Source: Cyanoderma ruficeps (lineage: Eukaryota > Chordata > Aves > Passeriformes > Timaliidae). Taken from it: a DNA stretch of 64,000 bases. The notes below the pieces were generated by a model that was given only the letters and a program-made list of their open reading frames with translations, was not told the DNA's origin and did not search any database. Shown in pieces: positions 1 through 11,792 of this stretch; within the stretch, counting starts at the first letter, position 1; every line of letters starts with the position of its first letter. The translations under genes were made by a program, and so were the position numbers. Location: contig VZDJ01007747.1 in the NCBI GenBank assembly GCA_008694505.1, positions 36,021,978-36,085,977 on the forward strand, in the 5' to 3' direction.

Positions 1-1257
1 TGATTTTATGTTTGTTTTGTTGCCTCATAAAAACATCCAATTCTGACAGAGCACATTCTCAACACTTATTGAAAGTCAAGTCCCTTCAGTATTCCTTGTG
101 AAATTAAGCATGTGAAATCACCAGTTATTTTGAAAAAAAACAAGATTTCATCAGAAATACAGCAGTTTTTGAGCAGGTTTTGTTCACTCCCTTTTCCCCC
201 CAAATATTCCCTCCTCTCCCCCCAGTAACATTGAATTTGCCTGAGAATACATGTCTCAGTGTCAGAGAAGGGTCAAGGAGAACTGCAGTTCATGCTGTCT
301 TTATGGAAAAGAAGTCAATTAGTAGGAGAGAATTCTTGTTGCTATTGTCTTAATGTATTTGCATATTTATAAATATTGACATTATGTTCTGCTGTGTTAT
401 CTAAATGTGGAAAGCTTTTGAATGTCTAAATCATTAATACTGTAACAGATTCTAGTTTGAGGAAAATAATGCCACTTTTTATTCCATCAACTGCTTTGTG
501 AGAATTGTATTTTGTCTTGTTCATGCTCTGCTGGCAATTACTGCTAAGCAGCAAATTCCTGAAGATATTGTAGGCGTAGTTCTAACAGCATCTTATGCGG
601 CTTAGAACAGGGGGCTAAATATAGCTCTGGTCATTTTTATTTTTAAATTTGAGTTTTATCATAAGAATAAACTTCAGTAAAGTATCCCAAGGGACTACTG
701 GGATGAAGTTAATATAGCAGAGATTTTATGTTTGATAACATCACCTGCAGCAAATGGTGCTGCAGTCACCAAAAACATTCTGCTATTATGGAAATAACCT
801 CCTCCGGCATAATTTCTGTGGCTTTTTTGAATAACAGGAATGGAACTCCAGAACAAAAATTTCCAAAAAAAATCAGACTAGATATTAGTGGGATTTTATA
901 TATACGTATGTATATATATAAAATGCCTCAGAGAATAGGATACTCACAGACAGCCTCACCATCTGTAAGTCTGATGCTGGGACTGTTGACTGCTTACACA
1001 GACTTTCCTTTCTGGTATAGAGACAATCATAGCAGTTAGTGCGTGGATTCTGAGATGTCAAAAAAAGCAGATTTTTTCCTTTTTCCCCCCCTTTTTTCTG
1101 CTGCATTTTTTCCTGTTAAAGAGGAAGCAAAAAATGGAGAGGATACAATATGTCATCAGATGTGATCAGAAACTCTCCTTCCATTTGAGGTGGGACTAGC
1201 AGCAGTTCAGGAAAATTCTTGCTCCTTTGCTGGTATAAAGATCATAAAAATATCATT
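1..1257. other. Non-coding AT-rich sequence
   Basis: No gene is recognisable. The stretch holds short pyrimidine runs (about 190-225 and 1070-1115) and a short TA-rich run near 896-922. A 103-codon plus-strand open frame at 728-1039 runs straight through the TA-rich run and has no recognisable protein features, so I treat it as chance. Confidence 0.6.
896..922. repeat. Short TA-rich simple repeat
   Basis: Alternating TA steps interrupted by ACGTATG. It is a low-complexity tract with no visible function and could be length-variable. Confidence 0.7.
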
Positions 1258-1460
1258 AGATATTAGTAAAAACTTTTTTACCATGAAAGCCCTTGGTGGT
1301 TAAGCATTACAACAGTTGTCCAGACAAGCTGTGGGATCCTCACTCTTTCCCTTGGTACAACCCGCAACAGCCTGTTCTGACTTGGAAGCTGACCCTGTTT
1401 CCATCAGGGCATTGGATCTTATGACCTCCAGAAATCCTGTCCCTTGTATTTTATGATTCT
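1258..1460 (+). mobile_element. Old CR1 LINE 3' end (5'-truncated)
   Basis: The sequence follows the standard CR1 3' terminal layout: a degenerate 'ATTAGTAAAAACTTTTTTACC' start (the end of the ORF2 coding region), then 'TTAAGCATTACAACAGTTGT', a region like the 'GACCTCCAGAAATCC' stretch, and a terminal 'TTTATGATTCT' that resembles the ATTCTATGAT tail. It differs from young CR1 copies at many positions and has lost all coding capacity, so it is an old insertion. Only the last roughly 200 bp remain, the usual result of incomplete target-primed reverse transcription. Assignment rests on recalled CR1 3'-end structure; the subfamily is not determined. Confidence 0.75.
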
Positions 1461-1617
1461 AAATATGCATCTGGATATTTGAAAGTGAATTTATCACTTG
1501 TTTTTCCACTACCTTCAGTGAATTCTAGCTAAGAGATCTGTCCATGTGCCATTACAGCAGGTGGAGATGTTAATTTTGACTTCAGTTGGAATTAGTACAT
1601 GTTCCAAGTCTCGGTAG

Positions 1618-1830
1618 TCCTGTTCTAGTGCCCATTAAATCAGACCTTATGACTCTTACTCATTTCTCTAATTTCTCTAATCCATTTATATATGTGACAT
1701 CTATAATAGTGTGTGGGAGGCAGTTCCACAGTATTACTGTATGAAAGAAACTATTTTGTAGCCTAAAAGTTTAGCTACTATTTTATTTGCATTCTTTCCC
1801 ATTGCCTTCCCTCTGATGCTTGATACGAGT
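1618..1830 (-). mobile_element. Possible very old CR1-like relic
   Basis: Read on the minus strand, the order of segments matches the 3' part of old amniote CR1 elements: a 'GCAAATAAAATAGTAGC' stretch, then 'TTTCTTTCATACAGTAATACTG', then 'TGTGGAACTGCCTCCC', followed by a run of degenerate sequence. The 'GTGGAACT' core and its spacing from the upstream pyrimidine-rich part are the main evidence. Divergence is high and no terminal tail is seen, so another LINE family or chance resemblance is possible. Confidence 0.4.
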
Positions 1831-2139
1831 TTGTCAGGCCATTTATATGAAGCAGAAACAGTGAGAAAAACATCTTGAATAAAAGAGCTTAGTACATAAC
1901 ACTGGATTGGGAACTGTCAACCATGACAGAAGATGAAAGTGTTGAAATTTAAATAAGCATCCTGGGCAGTGTATTTCTACCTCATCCTCAACACTGATGT
2001 GCTGTGGCTGTGATGGTAAGACACTCTGCATGCAGAAGTTACAGCCTCATCTCAGAGCAGGACTGGTGTGCAATTTCTCAAAGCTCACTGACTGGCAGTG
2101 TCCTTCATCCTTCCACCCAGCTGAGGAGCAGCCTGGTAG

Positions 2140-2215
2140 TCTTGTTGCTTCTGAGAGGAGCCAGATTTGAGCTTGTGACCTGGAGGTGAAAAGCTCTATC
2201 CCATTAGCTTTTCTC
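2140..2215 (-). mobile_element. Possible tRNA-derived SINE or tRNA relic
   Basis: On the minus strand an A-box-like 'TAGCTAATGGGATAGAGC' lies at about 2193-2210. A B-box-like 'GGTCACAAGCTCAAATC' follows at about 2164-2180. Order and spacing (about 35 bases) fit an RNA polymerase III type 2 promoter from a tRNA. The B box has several substitutions relative to GGTTCGANTCC, so it is probably inactive. I cannot assign a SINE family, and no paired acceptor stem is obvious. Confidence 0.35.
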
Positions 2216-2219
2216 TAGG

Positions 2220-5200
2220 GGATGTTCAGTCTTTCCATTTTTAAGTCTTTCAGGTTTGCTGGATTTTCTCTGATGGCTGCTTTTGGCAGCAGTGAACCGT
2301 TGATAAGAAATGAGATCAGACCCATTCTCCTGAGGTTTCCTCCCTCACCCTCTCCACTTGTAGCTCAACAGTTTGGATAGTGAAGAAATCAGTTATTTAC
2401 CAACAATGTATAGTAATTGAGTAGAAAAATGTCCTCACATCTCTCTAAGAGTCTTTAGCTCCAAATCATACAAGACACTGCTTGAAATGGCTGGAAATAT
2501 GCATGACTGCAGCAAGACAAAAATGGTAATGGCTTTGTAATCAAGTCAAGCTGGATATTGGAGCCTTCTCAAACTTGCCTGTAAGGCAACTTGCTGGTAG
2601 GAATGGGATCCATCATGTTTGTACCTACTTCCCAGACTGTTCTTTAAAGCACCATGAAAGCCATTGGCAGGACCTCCCCGGGAGATGGGAGAATGTGACA
2701 CCTCTGTGTCTATGCAAGAGACAATTGAAACAGATAAAAATTTTGGCTGTAATAAGCAAATGGGGACTTTCCCATGAGCTTAATTGTTTATTCCTGGGGG
2801 GTATACAAAATTATTTCAAGCATTTCAGTCTTGAATGATGGGTGGAAATGAGTGGCCCTACTTGAAAGAACGTAAGATAAAAAATGAACAGTGATAGCGA
2901 TAGTTTTTTAACAAACCAGCTGGATTAAAGTTTTCTCAGGTGCTTCTCAGTACAACCATATGCAGCAGCCTGTTATAAAGAAAGCAAGGAAGATGTCTCG
3001 TGCTGTGTGTGGTGAATCGATTTGAACAGATAACCTGGAATGTGAGAATCTGCCACTGCAGCTGATATGCCACCAATGAAGCTGGGTGACATTCCTTGTG
3101 GAGCCTGACAGGAGGCCTCAGTGCAGTGCAGCTCTGCCAGCTGTCTCTCTTCCATGCCATGTAGCACAGTCCATTTAGATTCAATTTTGTTTTTATTCTT
3201 TGATGAGTGTTTAATAACCATTTCCAAATCTCCGCACAGTTGGGAAGTGACATTGTCAAGAACAGGTGCAGTCAGCTGAAATTATGTGGTAATGCTTGTA
3301 ACAGTCCTGGGAAGATGTAAAGCGGAAAAGTTTTATTTCCATCAGGGCAGAGTTAGCTAAATGGAATTGAGTTATTCCAGGATAAAATAATTACCCTCTT
3401 GCTTTGTCTCACTTTCCATCGTGAGAAGAATGGGATGGGATTTTTGGTTAGGGATAAAAATTTACATATTCTCATTCCAGTTTTGAGATCAGCTTGTTGG
3501 ATGACATTTAAAAAATTACATGGACAAAATTTTGAGTTTATTTCTTCTATAACCAGGTGCTTATATAAGCCATCTAGTTTCTTAATGTAAACTCACAACT
3601 TTGCTTCTCATTCTGGACACCCAACATTCCCAGCACTTGCTATTTCTGTAATTAACTATATATTTATACAGACGTTCGTGACTGAATATTTCAGCTTTAT
3701 GTTTGCTGTAGGAGCTCTCTGGGTTCCCAGGAAAATTAGTGGAACTTAGTGGAATGCAGAAGCATGCAGCATCTTCTGAAATAATTATTTTATTTCTTAG
3801 GTTTTTTTTCTGGTTAAATGGGAGGCAATAATTCATTCATCACTGCATTGTTTTGAGGCTTTTAGTCAATTAGAGTTGGGTCCTGCAAGATTCTGAACGT
3901 CATTGGCTCTGGTGGATATTAACAGCTGATCATGAAGAGGTGCAAGAAGGAACCTTATTATTTGTAATTGCTCTGAGATCTTTGCTTTGAGATCCTTTTC
4001 AAGTGGTCAGGCTTATAAAGCTCTATCCTAATGGTAGGAACACACTTCTCTGTCAGTGGGGATGAACTGTGGCAATGTTCTTTTAGTCACTATATGTTTT
4101 ACTGCTTTTTCTCTGATCTTTTCCACTGACTGCTTCATATAAATGTTTTGGTGAACTCTCAGCACTCAAAAACCTTCCTTCTTGCAGCACTCCACTCTTC
4201 TTTTCTGTTTTCTTTTTCTGATACTCCACTTCTTTGCTTTGTTTCTTCAGTGCAGCAAAACAGCAGGCACAGAAATCTTTGTCCTTCAGAGGAAAAGGAC
4301 TACAGGGGCTAGATGTTACAAAAGTATACATGGAATGAATAATTCCCATTAGAAAATCAGTTTGTTGACTAATGGAAAGTAGCTGGGAAGGAAAGGTAGA
4401 GAAGAAAAAGATTTACTTGAAATTATTGTTTCCTGTTAAAAGTCTTTGTTAGTGTGAACAGCTGATGTCTGTGGGAATTCTCTAAACTCCTTGCCTTAAC
4501 CATGAATCCCCTGTTTATTGCATTAACTCCCTGTTTGCCAGGAGATGGGTTGCCTCAGTAGATGGCAGTCTCTTTCCTCAGTCAGGGCAGAGGCCGTGAG
4601 CCGGAGCTGCAGGGCAGTCCTGTGGCTGCCCTCTCTGGGAAGGACAAAGCCCACAGCCCGGCGGACTGGGCTCAGTCAGGATTGTGCACAGATTCCATGG
4701 AAATGTGTGTGTTCCACCCCAGTGGCCTACAGCTCTCATTAATTACATCTCATCTTTCCAACTTAACAGCTGCTCTTTTTTATCACACCATAAAGTTTGG
4801 AAACAACAGGGACATGACATCCAAGCTCTGTCTCACTAACAGTAGCTTTGCTTGGCTGTTGAGCCTTGGAGCTACTATTCATTCACACAGTGGAAATGAA
4901 AGGTGTGTCGATCCCAAAATATTGTCTTTAGCAAAGTGTTTGTCCAAAAAAATGAGAAAAAGGCCAAGGAGGTAAGTAATACGGGTAAAACCCTAAGGAC
5001 AAATGACACATGAGGAGGTGTACTGCTCCCAAGCAAAGCTTCACATACAGAGACAGATTTCCTCATGGAAGAGAAGCTATTTTCATTTCATTCACATTAT
5101 GATAGTTGCAGCAAAAACTGCACTGTTTTTAGCATAACAAAAAAATAAATTACTTTGTATTTTGTTAGTAATACTTAATTAAATGTTAATGTTTTATTAA

Positions 5201-6400
5201 AATATTTTATGAAGAAATGAAATCTGCTATGCATTCCTTGTTAAAATATTAAAAACCTTCAGTCCTAAATTAATGAATTACTTTAAAAAATCATTAATGA
5301 GGTTTAAAAAGAATATAAAATGTGATTTGAAGTTGAGGTTTTTTGGCTTTTGAGAGAGATTCAGTATGATTTTACTTAAATCCAAGAGAAGCTGGTGAGA
5401 TTTTAAACAGTGCTTTTGGTTTTCTTCGTTAGCTTTACAAGGCAAGTCAGCTTCCAGTCCCAGACACATGATACAATGGCAGAAACTCAGTCCTGGAGTT
5501 TCCAGTTGAGAGTCAAACAGTAGGATAGATTTGAAGATAAAAAGTCTAGTTGCTGTTTGGTGGGGTTTGTTTTTGTTTTTTTTTTTACTTTACTCTCATC
5601 AGTAAGTACAGTGTCCAGAGCATCAACGTGTCTGTTAGAGAGAAACCCATTACTAATTGGGCAGCTGCCTGTTACACCAGCTGTTAGACCTCTCCAGCTT
5701 TCAGTCAGGCTTGGAGGGCACAAATACATGAATGATCCTTGTCTCTCTTCCATTAGTACAGAAGGACATACACGCCTGCATAGATCAGTTACAGAGTTCA
5801 CTCCAAAATGTCCTACCTTATTGTAATTTTTGCCCTTTGAGATTGAAAAATAATTTAAAAACTTTAGCTACTAAATAATACTTCTAATTCTGGAGCCTCT
5901 GAATACATTTTAGTTAAGTATTTTGCACCCTGCATTTTGACATACTGTATGCTGTCATAGTGTTACTACAACACCTGCTTTGAATTCTTCTCTCTCCTAC
6001 CTGTCAGTGCATCATTTCATGCTCCACTAAGTGGTGCGAATAGCAAACCCATCTGTTCATTACTTATGTAGCCATTGTGTGAAATATGAATGAAACATCT
6101 CATGTCTGAAAAGAGTCATTGTCAACTGAGTCCAGCTGGTTTGGCTGTTTTCTGCCCAGAATCCAGAGTCCAGTTGCTTCCTGCAGTTGTGCTTAGTCTC
6201 AGCTCAGTACTATTCAAGCAAGAGTCTAATATGTTACTCAAAATCCTCAGTTTATTCACCTGCTCCCCCTTGAAGTGTGCTTTGGGGTTGAGATCCTGGC
6301 TAGGACATTAACTGTGGCATGAGGTCATTCTTTGATTTTATCCTTGCAGGTACAGATAAGTGAATAATATATGTGCGTATGCTTACAGATGAGGGAAAGA
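2220..6400. other. Non-coding unique sequence
   Basis: No gene is recognised. Open frames here, up to 137 codons (plus strand, 4562-4975), lack known domains. That frame ends at a good splice-donor-like GAGGTAAGT at about 4969-4977, but there is no convincing acceptor or conserved protein around it. A very AT-rich stretch lies at about 5130-5345. Confidence 0.55.
5130..5345. other. Very AT-rich stretch, possible matrix-attachment-like DNA
   Basis: The stretch is nearly all A and T, with many ATTAA, TAAAT and AAAATATT motifs in about 200 bp. Such composition is typical of DNA that unwinds easily or binds the nuclear matrix, but nothing here proves that role. Confidence 0.3.
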
Positions 6401-6410
6401 GATGAACTTG

Positions 6411-6596
6411 TTATGTACTACAGGAAGTTAATGAATGTTTTAAAGAGCCTGTTTTTCCTCCTACACTATCTTTACTGAAATAACTTCCATTTGCATCAAA
6501 AGTTTTCTCGACCAGCTCTAGAATTCCATTTCCATCAAAGCTATTTGTACTGTTCAATGGTTTGGCAGAAGGAATTGTTCCTTGGGAAGCCATCAT
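6411..6596 (-). other. Short open frame of uncertain status
   Basis: A 61-codon frame on the minus strand begins with two ATGs. A stop lies 15 bases upstream, and an AG that could act as a weak splice acceptor lies just before the ATGs. The predicted peptide (segments 'FDGNGILELVEKTFDANG' and 'SKDSVGGKTGS') is less biased than its neighbours and reads like ordinary soluble protein. I do not recognise the family. It could be a decayed exon or pseudogene fragment, or chance. Confidence 0.15.
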
Positions 6597-6599
6597 TGT

Positions 6600-9500
6600 C
6601 AGTACTACAGATCAGATGGCAATGGCTTCTAAAATAGCAGGTTAATATCCCTGTCTGACAGGATTAAATGCCTAACAGTGATTCTTGCTTTTACAGCTAT
6701 CAGGGTAAGTGATGCCATATGCAATGATAAAGATGTGACATTGTTCAGCTTGTCTTTTGGAGGATGATTAAATGACATGCTTAAATCCTTTGTGGCCTCA
6801 CAGTCAACAGTGGAACAGAACAGCTAAACTGTAAGTGAGGAACAATGGCTAAGTTACCTACCTAAAACTCATTTTTTACTTACTTACAAGTTGCAGGCAG
6901 AAGGAACTGCACGTACTATTTTCATTTGTCACTTAACAAACTGATCTGTTGTAACATCTGTCTCTGGTGCAAAAGTTTCCCACACTCCTCATGAAGCCAC
7001 TCCTCTCTTTGGGGTGGAAAAATTTGTATGACAATGCATTCAGTAAAACCTGAGCCTGCATCATCCCTCTAGACCGTAGGGTAAAATTCTGTTTTTGAAT
7101 TTAAATATCTGATTAGAGTTATCTATATGTGAAGGAAGCAGGAGGAAAAAAATCTTTTACTAAGTCAGTAAATATCTCATTGTAGCAGGCTAAAGTTATG
7201 CAGCTTGTGAAGTAACACAGTCTGAGGCTGTTCAGCATTGTGTGCTGGTTGCTGACATCAGATTTAAAAGCAGTGTTTGGAGTGGTAGTTTGGTCTGCTT
7301 CTATATTTTTTTGTCTCTAGCATAGAATTAATAATTCATAATAGGATATTGCAGAAGATAGTGTTGGGAAAGAGAGATCTCAGGTGCTTAAATGGTCATC
7401 AGAACTCCAAAGTCAGGATCAGCTGTGCCAGTACATTTGGAGAAAGCCTTGGAAGGGTAGACCACTGCTGGTAGGTGCTTGGGAGCCTCACCCACCACTG
7501 ACATGCTGATAGTTCTGTTGATCTGGATTCTGTTACAGGTGTTTGAGGAAGGAGCTTCTCTTCATGCTTAAGTTTTTGTCCAGTATGGAGGTAGGAAGAA
7601 AGTACTTTAAGTTTGGTCTCTTTTGGCTGTTAGTCTATAGTTCCTTAGTGTTCTTTTGAGACTCACATATTATTATTTGTATTATTTCACATCTAGAAAA
7701 GACATCATTAACCAAAAATGTTAGGAATTTGAGAATTGTTTGTTTAAATTTTAATATAAGATTATGTGTTTCTTTTAAAACGAGAAATAACTGTCTGGCA
7801 TGAACCTTCTTTACAAGAACAAAACCTGTGATTCTTCAGTCTCTCTGTTGTCTAGCTTTAAGACATCTCCCTGATGGTAAATTAACCCTTATATAATCAA
7901 GCAGCTAACAATTTACAGTAGCCTAAAATATAACCTACAGTGTTGCATTATGTACAATTTCCAGGCTTGTAGGACATGAGCAGGTGTGGGTCAGCCCTAA
8001 TGGTAAAAAATGACTCAAAGTTCAGAAAGCTGGAAAGCTGACGGTGTTTGCTTTGCTTAATAAAGCAAACTGTAAGTCAAACATTTAATCACAGCACTCT
8101 GGTAACAGGGGCCCTGTTTTAATGCAGCTCTTTTATTGGCCTCTTTGTACTTCAGAAATAATATAGGCGATCCTGATGGATAAGGTGTTTTCAATGCAAG
8201 TCTCATGTGGAACTTTTATTTTCAGACACAGGCCTTCTATAACAATATGAATCACCGATGTGAGAGTTGTTCTGATCTATGGTGGTTTTTCCAGTAGGGA
8301 AATAACCTGCTGAGTTTATTAATGTTTGCCTAATTTACATCATTAGAGTCATTTTTTAAATAGCTCTGACTGTTTGCTTTATTGCTGGCACGTGTGTAGG
8401 GAGCAGGGATGCCAGAGTGTGAGGCTGCTCATTTCTGAGCGGGGTGGGAAGCCGAGCCTCATGTCCTCCTGGGTGATCCCTGAGCAGGGAAAATCTTTGA
8501 GGCTTCAAGCTCTGAAGGCTTGCACACTCCTGCAGGTGTTCATGTTTCAGTGTGGTTTTCCTGGTTCAACAGACCTTTGTGGCACTGGGAGAAGAGCAGG
8601 AGAAGGGGGCTTGTGTGCTCAGCAGGGAGACAACACAACACCCATTTGAGTTTCAAGATTTTAAAGGGGAGTTGGTGACAGTCCTCTAACAGGTGTTGCA
8701 CATATCAACTGGCAGAGGGGGATTTTTTGCAGCTCTTTATGTGCTGGTCATTTGGCAGTGCCTGCAGACCTCAGCAGGATTGTTCTTGTACTGCTGCGGT
8801 GGAGAGGGGGCTCAGCAGTGGCCCTGGGGAATGCTGTGGTGTTTTTGAAAGGCTTGCCTGTCTCTCACGCTATTCTCTCAGGGGTGGATTGCAGGAGACA
8901 GCATCAGGTCTGTTACTAGCACTGTTAGCAGTAATACAGGTGAGACTCTTCAGCTGAAAAGACCTGATTTGCACCTTAGACTGAAATTCTGTTGGTTTTT
9001 TCCCCTCCTCGCTCATTCTCAAAGGGAAATAAAGGAAAGGAAAAGGTAATAGTACAGCTGGACTCCAGCAGACCACGTTGTCATCTTGGTTATTCTTTGT
9101 TAGTGAAAATCTGGAATCTCTCTTTGGTTTGCTAATTACTCCAGATTTACTACAATGAGATAAGAATTTGATGAAGCTGCTGTAGTTTTTGTGTTTGTAA
9201 TTGGTATCTGCCTCTCTAGCTACACATACATAGGCAATATGTGGACACTTCTCTGCACTTCACTAAAATTGTTCTTCATTGTTGTAGTGGCAGAGCTAAT
9301 TGAATTCATAGTTTCTGCGACTAAATCCTTTTTACTTGAGTGGGAAAACTTCAATGAATTCTCCAGTCTGAGCTGTAATGCCTGTTGAGTTTGCCCCCAA
9401 GAAGCAGTGAGGTGCTCTGCCCCATAGGGCATCTAGCCAGACAGGTAAACCAGAGGCTGAGAATTGGAAAAACCCTGATCATTTCTGGTTTTGGGTTCAT

Positions 9501-9960
9501 ATTAAGTTTCTGAGTTAAATTTAAATCTCTCACTCGTACAGGATTATACAGATTGCTTGAAGAATTGTGTTTGAATGACTGATTCTCTTTGTGTAAATAC
9601 ATTGCAGAATTTAAGGTTTTGAGGTTATTTAGATTTTGGATAAAAAGGAACTCTGAAGGAGCTGTTTAATCGGTATACTGGCTGTACATTTGTAGATTGT
9701 AAAGAAGAAGTTACAGGCAACGTATTTTCTCTTTTTCCTGGGTAGGAATTTTTTTTTCTTCACTTTGTGTGGACAGCTGCTCAGCTGCAGGTAAAAAATG
9801 TTATAGTTTATGGGACTGCCAGCTGGAGCCAATTAAAATCTAATGGACCGGAGTTCGCACTAAAATATCTTATTCTGCCCTAGCAATGTAGAGGTTTGTT
9901 CTGCTGCTTACACATGATTTAAAAGGTTTACAGTGTTGTAAAGGAACAAATTTGCTTACC
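6600..9960. other. Non-coding unique sequence
   Basis: No gene, RNA or transposon is recognised. A modestly GC-richer patch at about 8370-8900 has short open frames in several phases without known domains. Confidence 0.55.
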
Positions 9961-9965
9961 GTTTT

Positions 9966-10580
9966 TCAAACCAAATCATGTTTGAATTTAAAATCCGACA
10001 CAGAAATATTATCATTTGGGTCCTTTAATGAGGTCATGGTTTTACCAAACATGAAGAGTTGTGATGGAGGGACTGTCCTTGCCTGATGTCCTCTCCTAAA
10101 TATATGAGATGGAAGCAGAGAGCTGAAAGACTTGCTTTGGTCACACCAAGGAACTGCTACATACCTAGGAAAAAATGTGGGTCTTAAAATAATTCTGACT
10201 GCCTCAAGCAAAAGAAACCTAGGGAAAGATGAGGAGCTTGAGTTACAGTATTGGAGAGCGAAAATCATCATTATTGGGAGTAACATGGGCAAAGGGAGAC
10301 ACAGATCAGGTGTGCCAGAGGGACAGAATAGAGAGTAAGAGCTCAGCAAAAATAATTGAATTTTTGAAAAAGAGTTCAGTTCATTTAAACTGGAAGGAGC
10401 TGTCATTTGTTCTTGAGAGGTATGATTCAAAATAGGTTCTTTGTGCAAATCTAAATGCTTAAAAGGCATTTTTTTTGCCTTTTCAAAACGAAGTATTTTC
10501 AAAGATTGAATTGAAACTTTTTCACTTATTTTTGAAGGTGGGAGAATTTGTTTTTCAAAACATACAAAATTCACCAACAC
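9966..10580 (-). other. Longest open frame in the window, unknown status
   Basis: A 204-codon minus-strand frame, the longest here. The middle has a hydrophobic stretch ('LCLPLPMLLPIMMIFALQYC', about residues 92-111) followed by a run of serines. No domain, signal peptide pattern or family is recognisable. The opposite strand is purine-rich over much of it, which lowers stop frequency on the minus strand. No promoter, splice or polyadenylation context stands out. I consider it more likely chance than a gene, but it is the first frame to test. Confidence 0.15.
10461..10483. other. Perfect short hairpin
   Basis: The 8-base arm AAAAGGCA is followed by seven T residues and then its perfect complement TGCCTTTT. 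It lies inside the long minus-strand open frame. No transposon end or terminator function can be assigned in a vertebrate context. Confidence 0.5.
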
Positions 10581-10599
10581 TGTGTGAAAAGTGGCTCAA

Positions 10600-11705
10600 G
10601 ATGTTTCTATCTTGGAAACCTTTCCATTTCTTTACTTAGTGGTAGTTTATGTTAATTTAATTTCACGTTTTCAGTGAGAACATTTCATCCAAGGTTTGTG
10701 TGATAAGCAGGAACTTGAGTTGCATGGGAATGTTTCTCCATGTTCTAAAAGATTGCTCAGGGCACAGAACATACCCTGATAAAAAAACCATTGGTAATCC
10801 TGTAGATGCATGAAAAAGGAAAGAGATTATTCTTGAGGCCTAATCCTCAAGAATATTGTCCCATGGTTTCTACAAACAAACAGGCTGTGCATTTGGAAGA
10901 ATGAGAAATGTGAATAGTGGGCATTTGAAAGTGTCCAATTTCTCTGTTTTGCTATTCATGGGACAGATCTAAGCTGCTTTTAAGCATTTTGTCACTTATT
11001 CAAAGATTCATGTATTCTAAGATTGGTCAACCATTGCCACTTTTAATCCTGAACTAATCATTTTTAATCCAGAAATGGGTTATTCCATGTCTGTGTCCTT
11101 ATGTGCTGCAGGTGGACAAGCTGCTCTAGAGGGCAAAGAGAAAAGAGGATTGGGAGAAAAAGAAGAGTGTGAGAAAAAACTGAGTTTAGAGATAATTGTG
11201 CAGAACAGATTATAAAATGCCTGAAAAACTTGTCTTTAGATGAAGTGCTTCAAAATGTCCAAGGAGAGTCACAAAACCTAGAGTGCATCTAGTGTAATGG
11301 TATCTACAAACAGTGTTTGCCTTGTTTTAACTTGTCACGGTGCTTCACTGCTTCCTGGGTGACCAGTCTGCTTATGGATGAAATACTTTCTGCTCCTGTT
11401 GGGAGACTTGATGTCTTGGTGGAATTCCAGCCTTGGAGGGGTTTGTGTTGAGGAGCATTTATTGTTAGACCACTCTGATGTGAAGATGGGGAGCTCAGAG
11501 AAAACTGTCCTCAGAGAAATGAGACTGGGGCCAGGCCTAATTCAGTCTTAATTTTCATTTTTTCCGTAGTTTTCCTTTATTTCTTTGTGAACCATTTCTG
11601 TGTATTTTTGAGACAATAAGTTAATTAAAATACAAGTAATTTCTTAGAGCTTTAGACAGTTAAAAATTGGTAGTTTTCCTCCTTATGATATATTCAGTTC
11701 CCCTC
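10600..11705. other. Non-coding unique sequence
   Basis: No gene, RNA gene or transposon is recognised. Purine-rich stretches occur around 11120-11190. Confidence 0.55.
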
Positions 11706-11710
11706 AATAC

Positions 11711-11792
11711 TGAAACTAAGGATTCCAAGAGAAGTGGAGATCACACAGCTACAGTTTGGTTCTCGGGCACAGGATTGAGACGCTCTCATGCA
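11711..11792 (-). mobile_element. MIR-like SINE relic
   Basis: The plus strand reads 'GAAACTAAGGATTCCAAGAG', then 'GATCACACAGCTACAG', then 'CAGGATTGAGA'. This matches in order the reverse complement of the MIR core (GAAACTGAGGC, then TCACACAGCTAG, then GGGATT). The relic is heavily diverged and short, as expected for an element older than the bird lineage. It is inert as a transposon; some MIR relics have been co-opted as regulatory DNA, but nothing here shows that. Confidence 0.5.

Noticed and set aside
728..1039. 103-codon plus-strand open frame
   Set aside because: Runs through a TA repeat and has no recognisable protein features.
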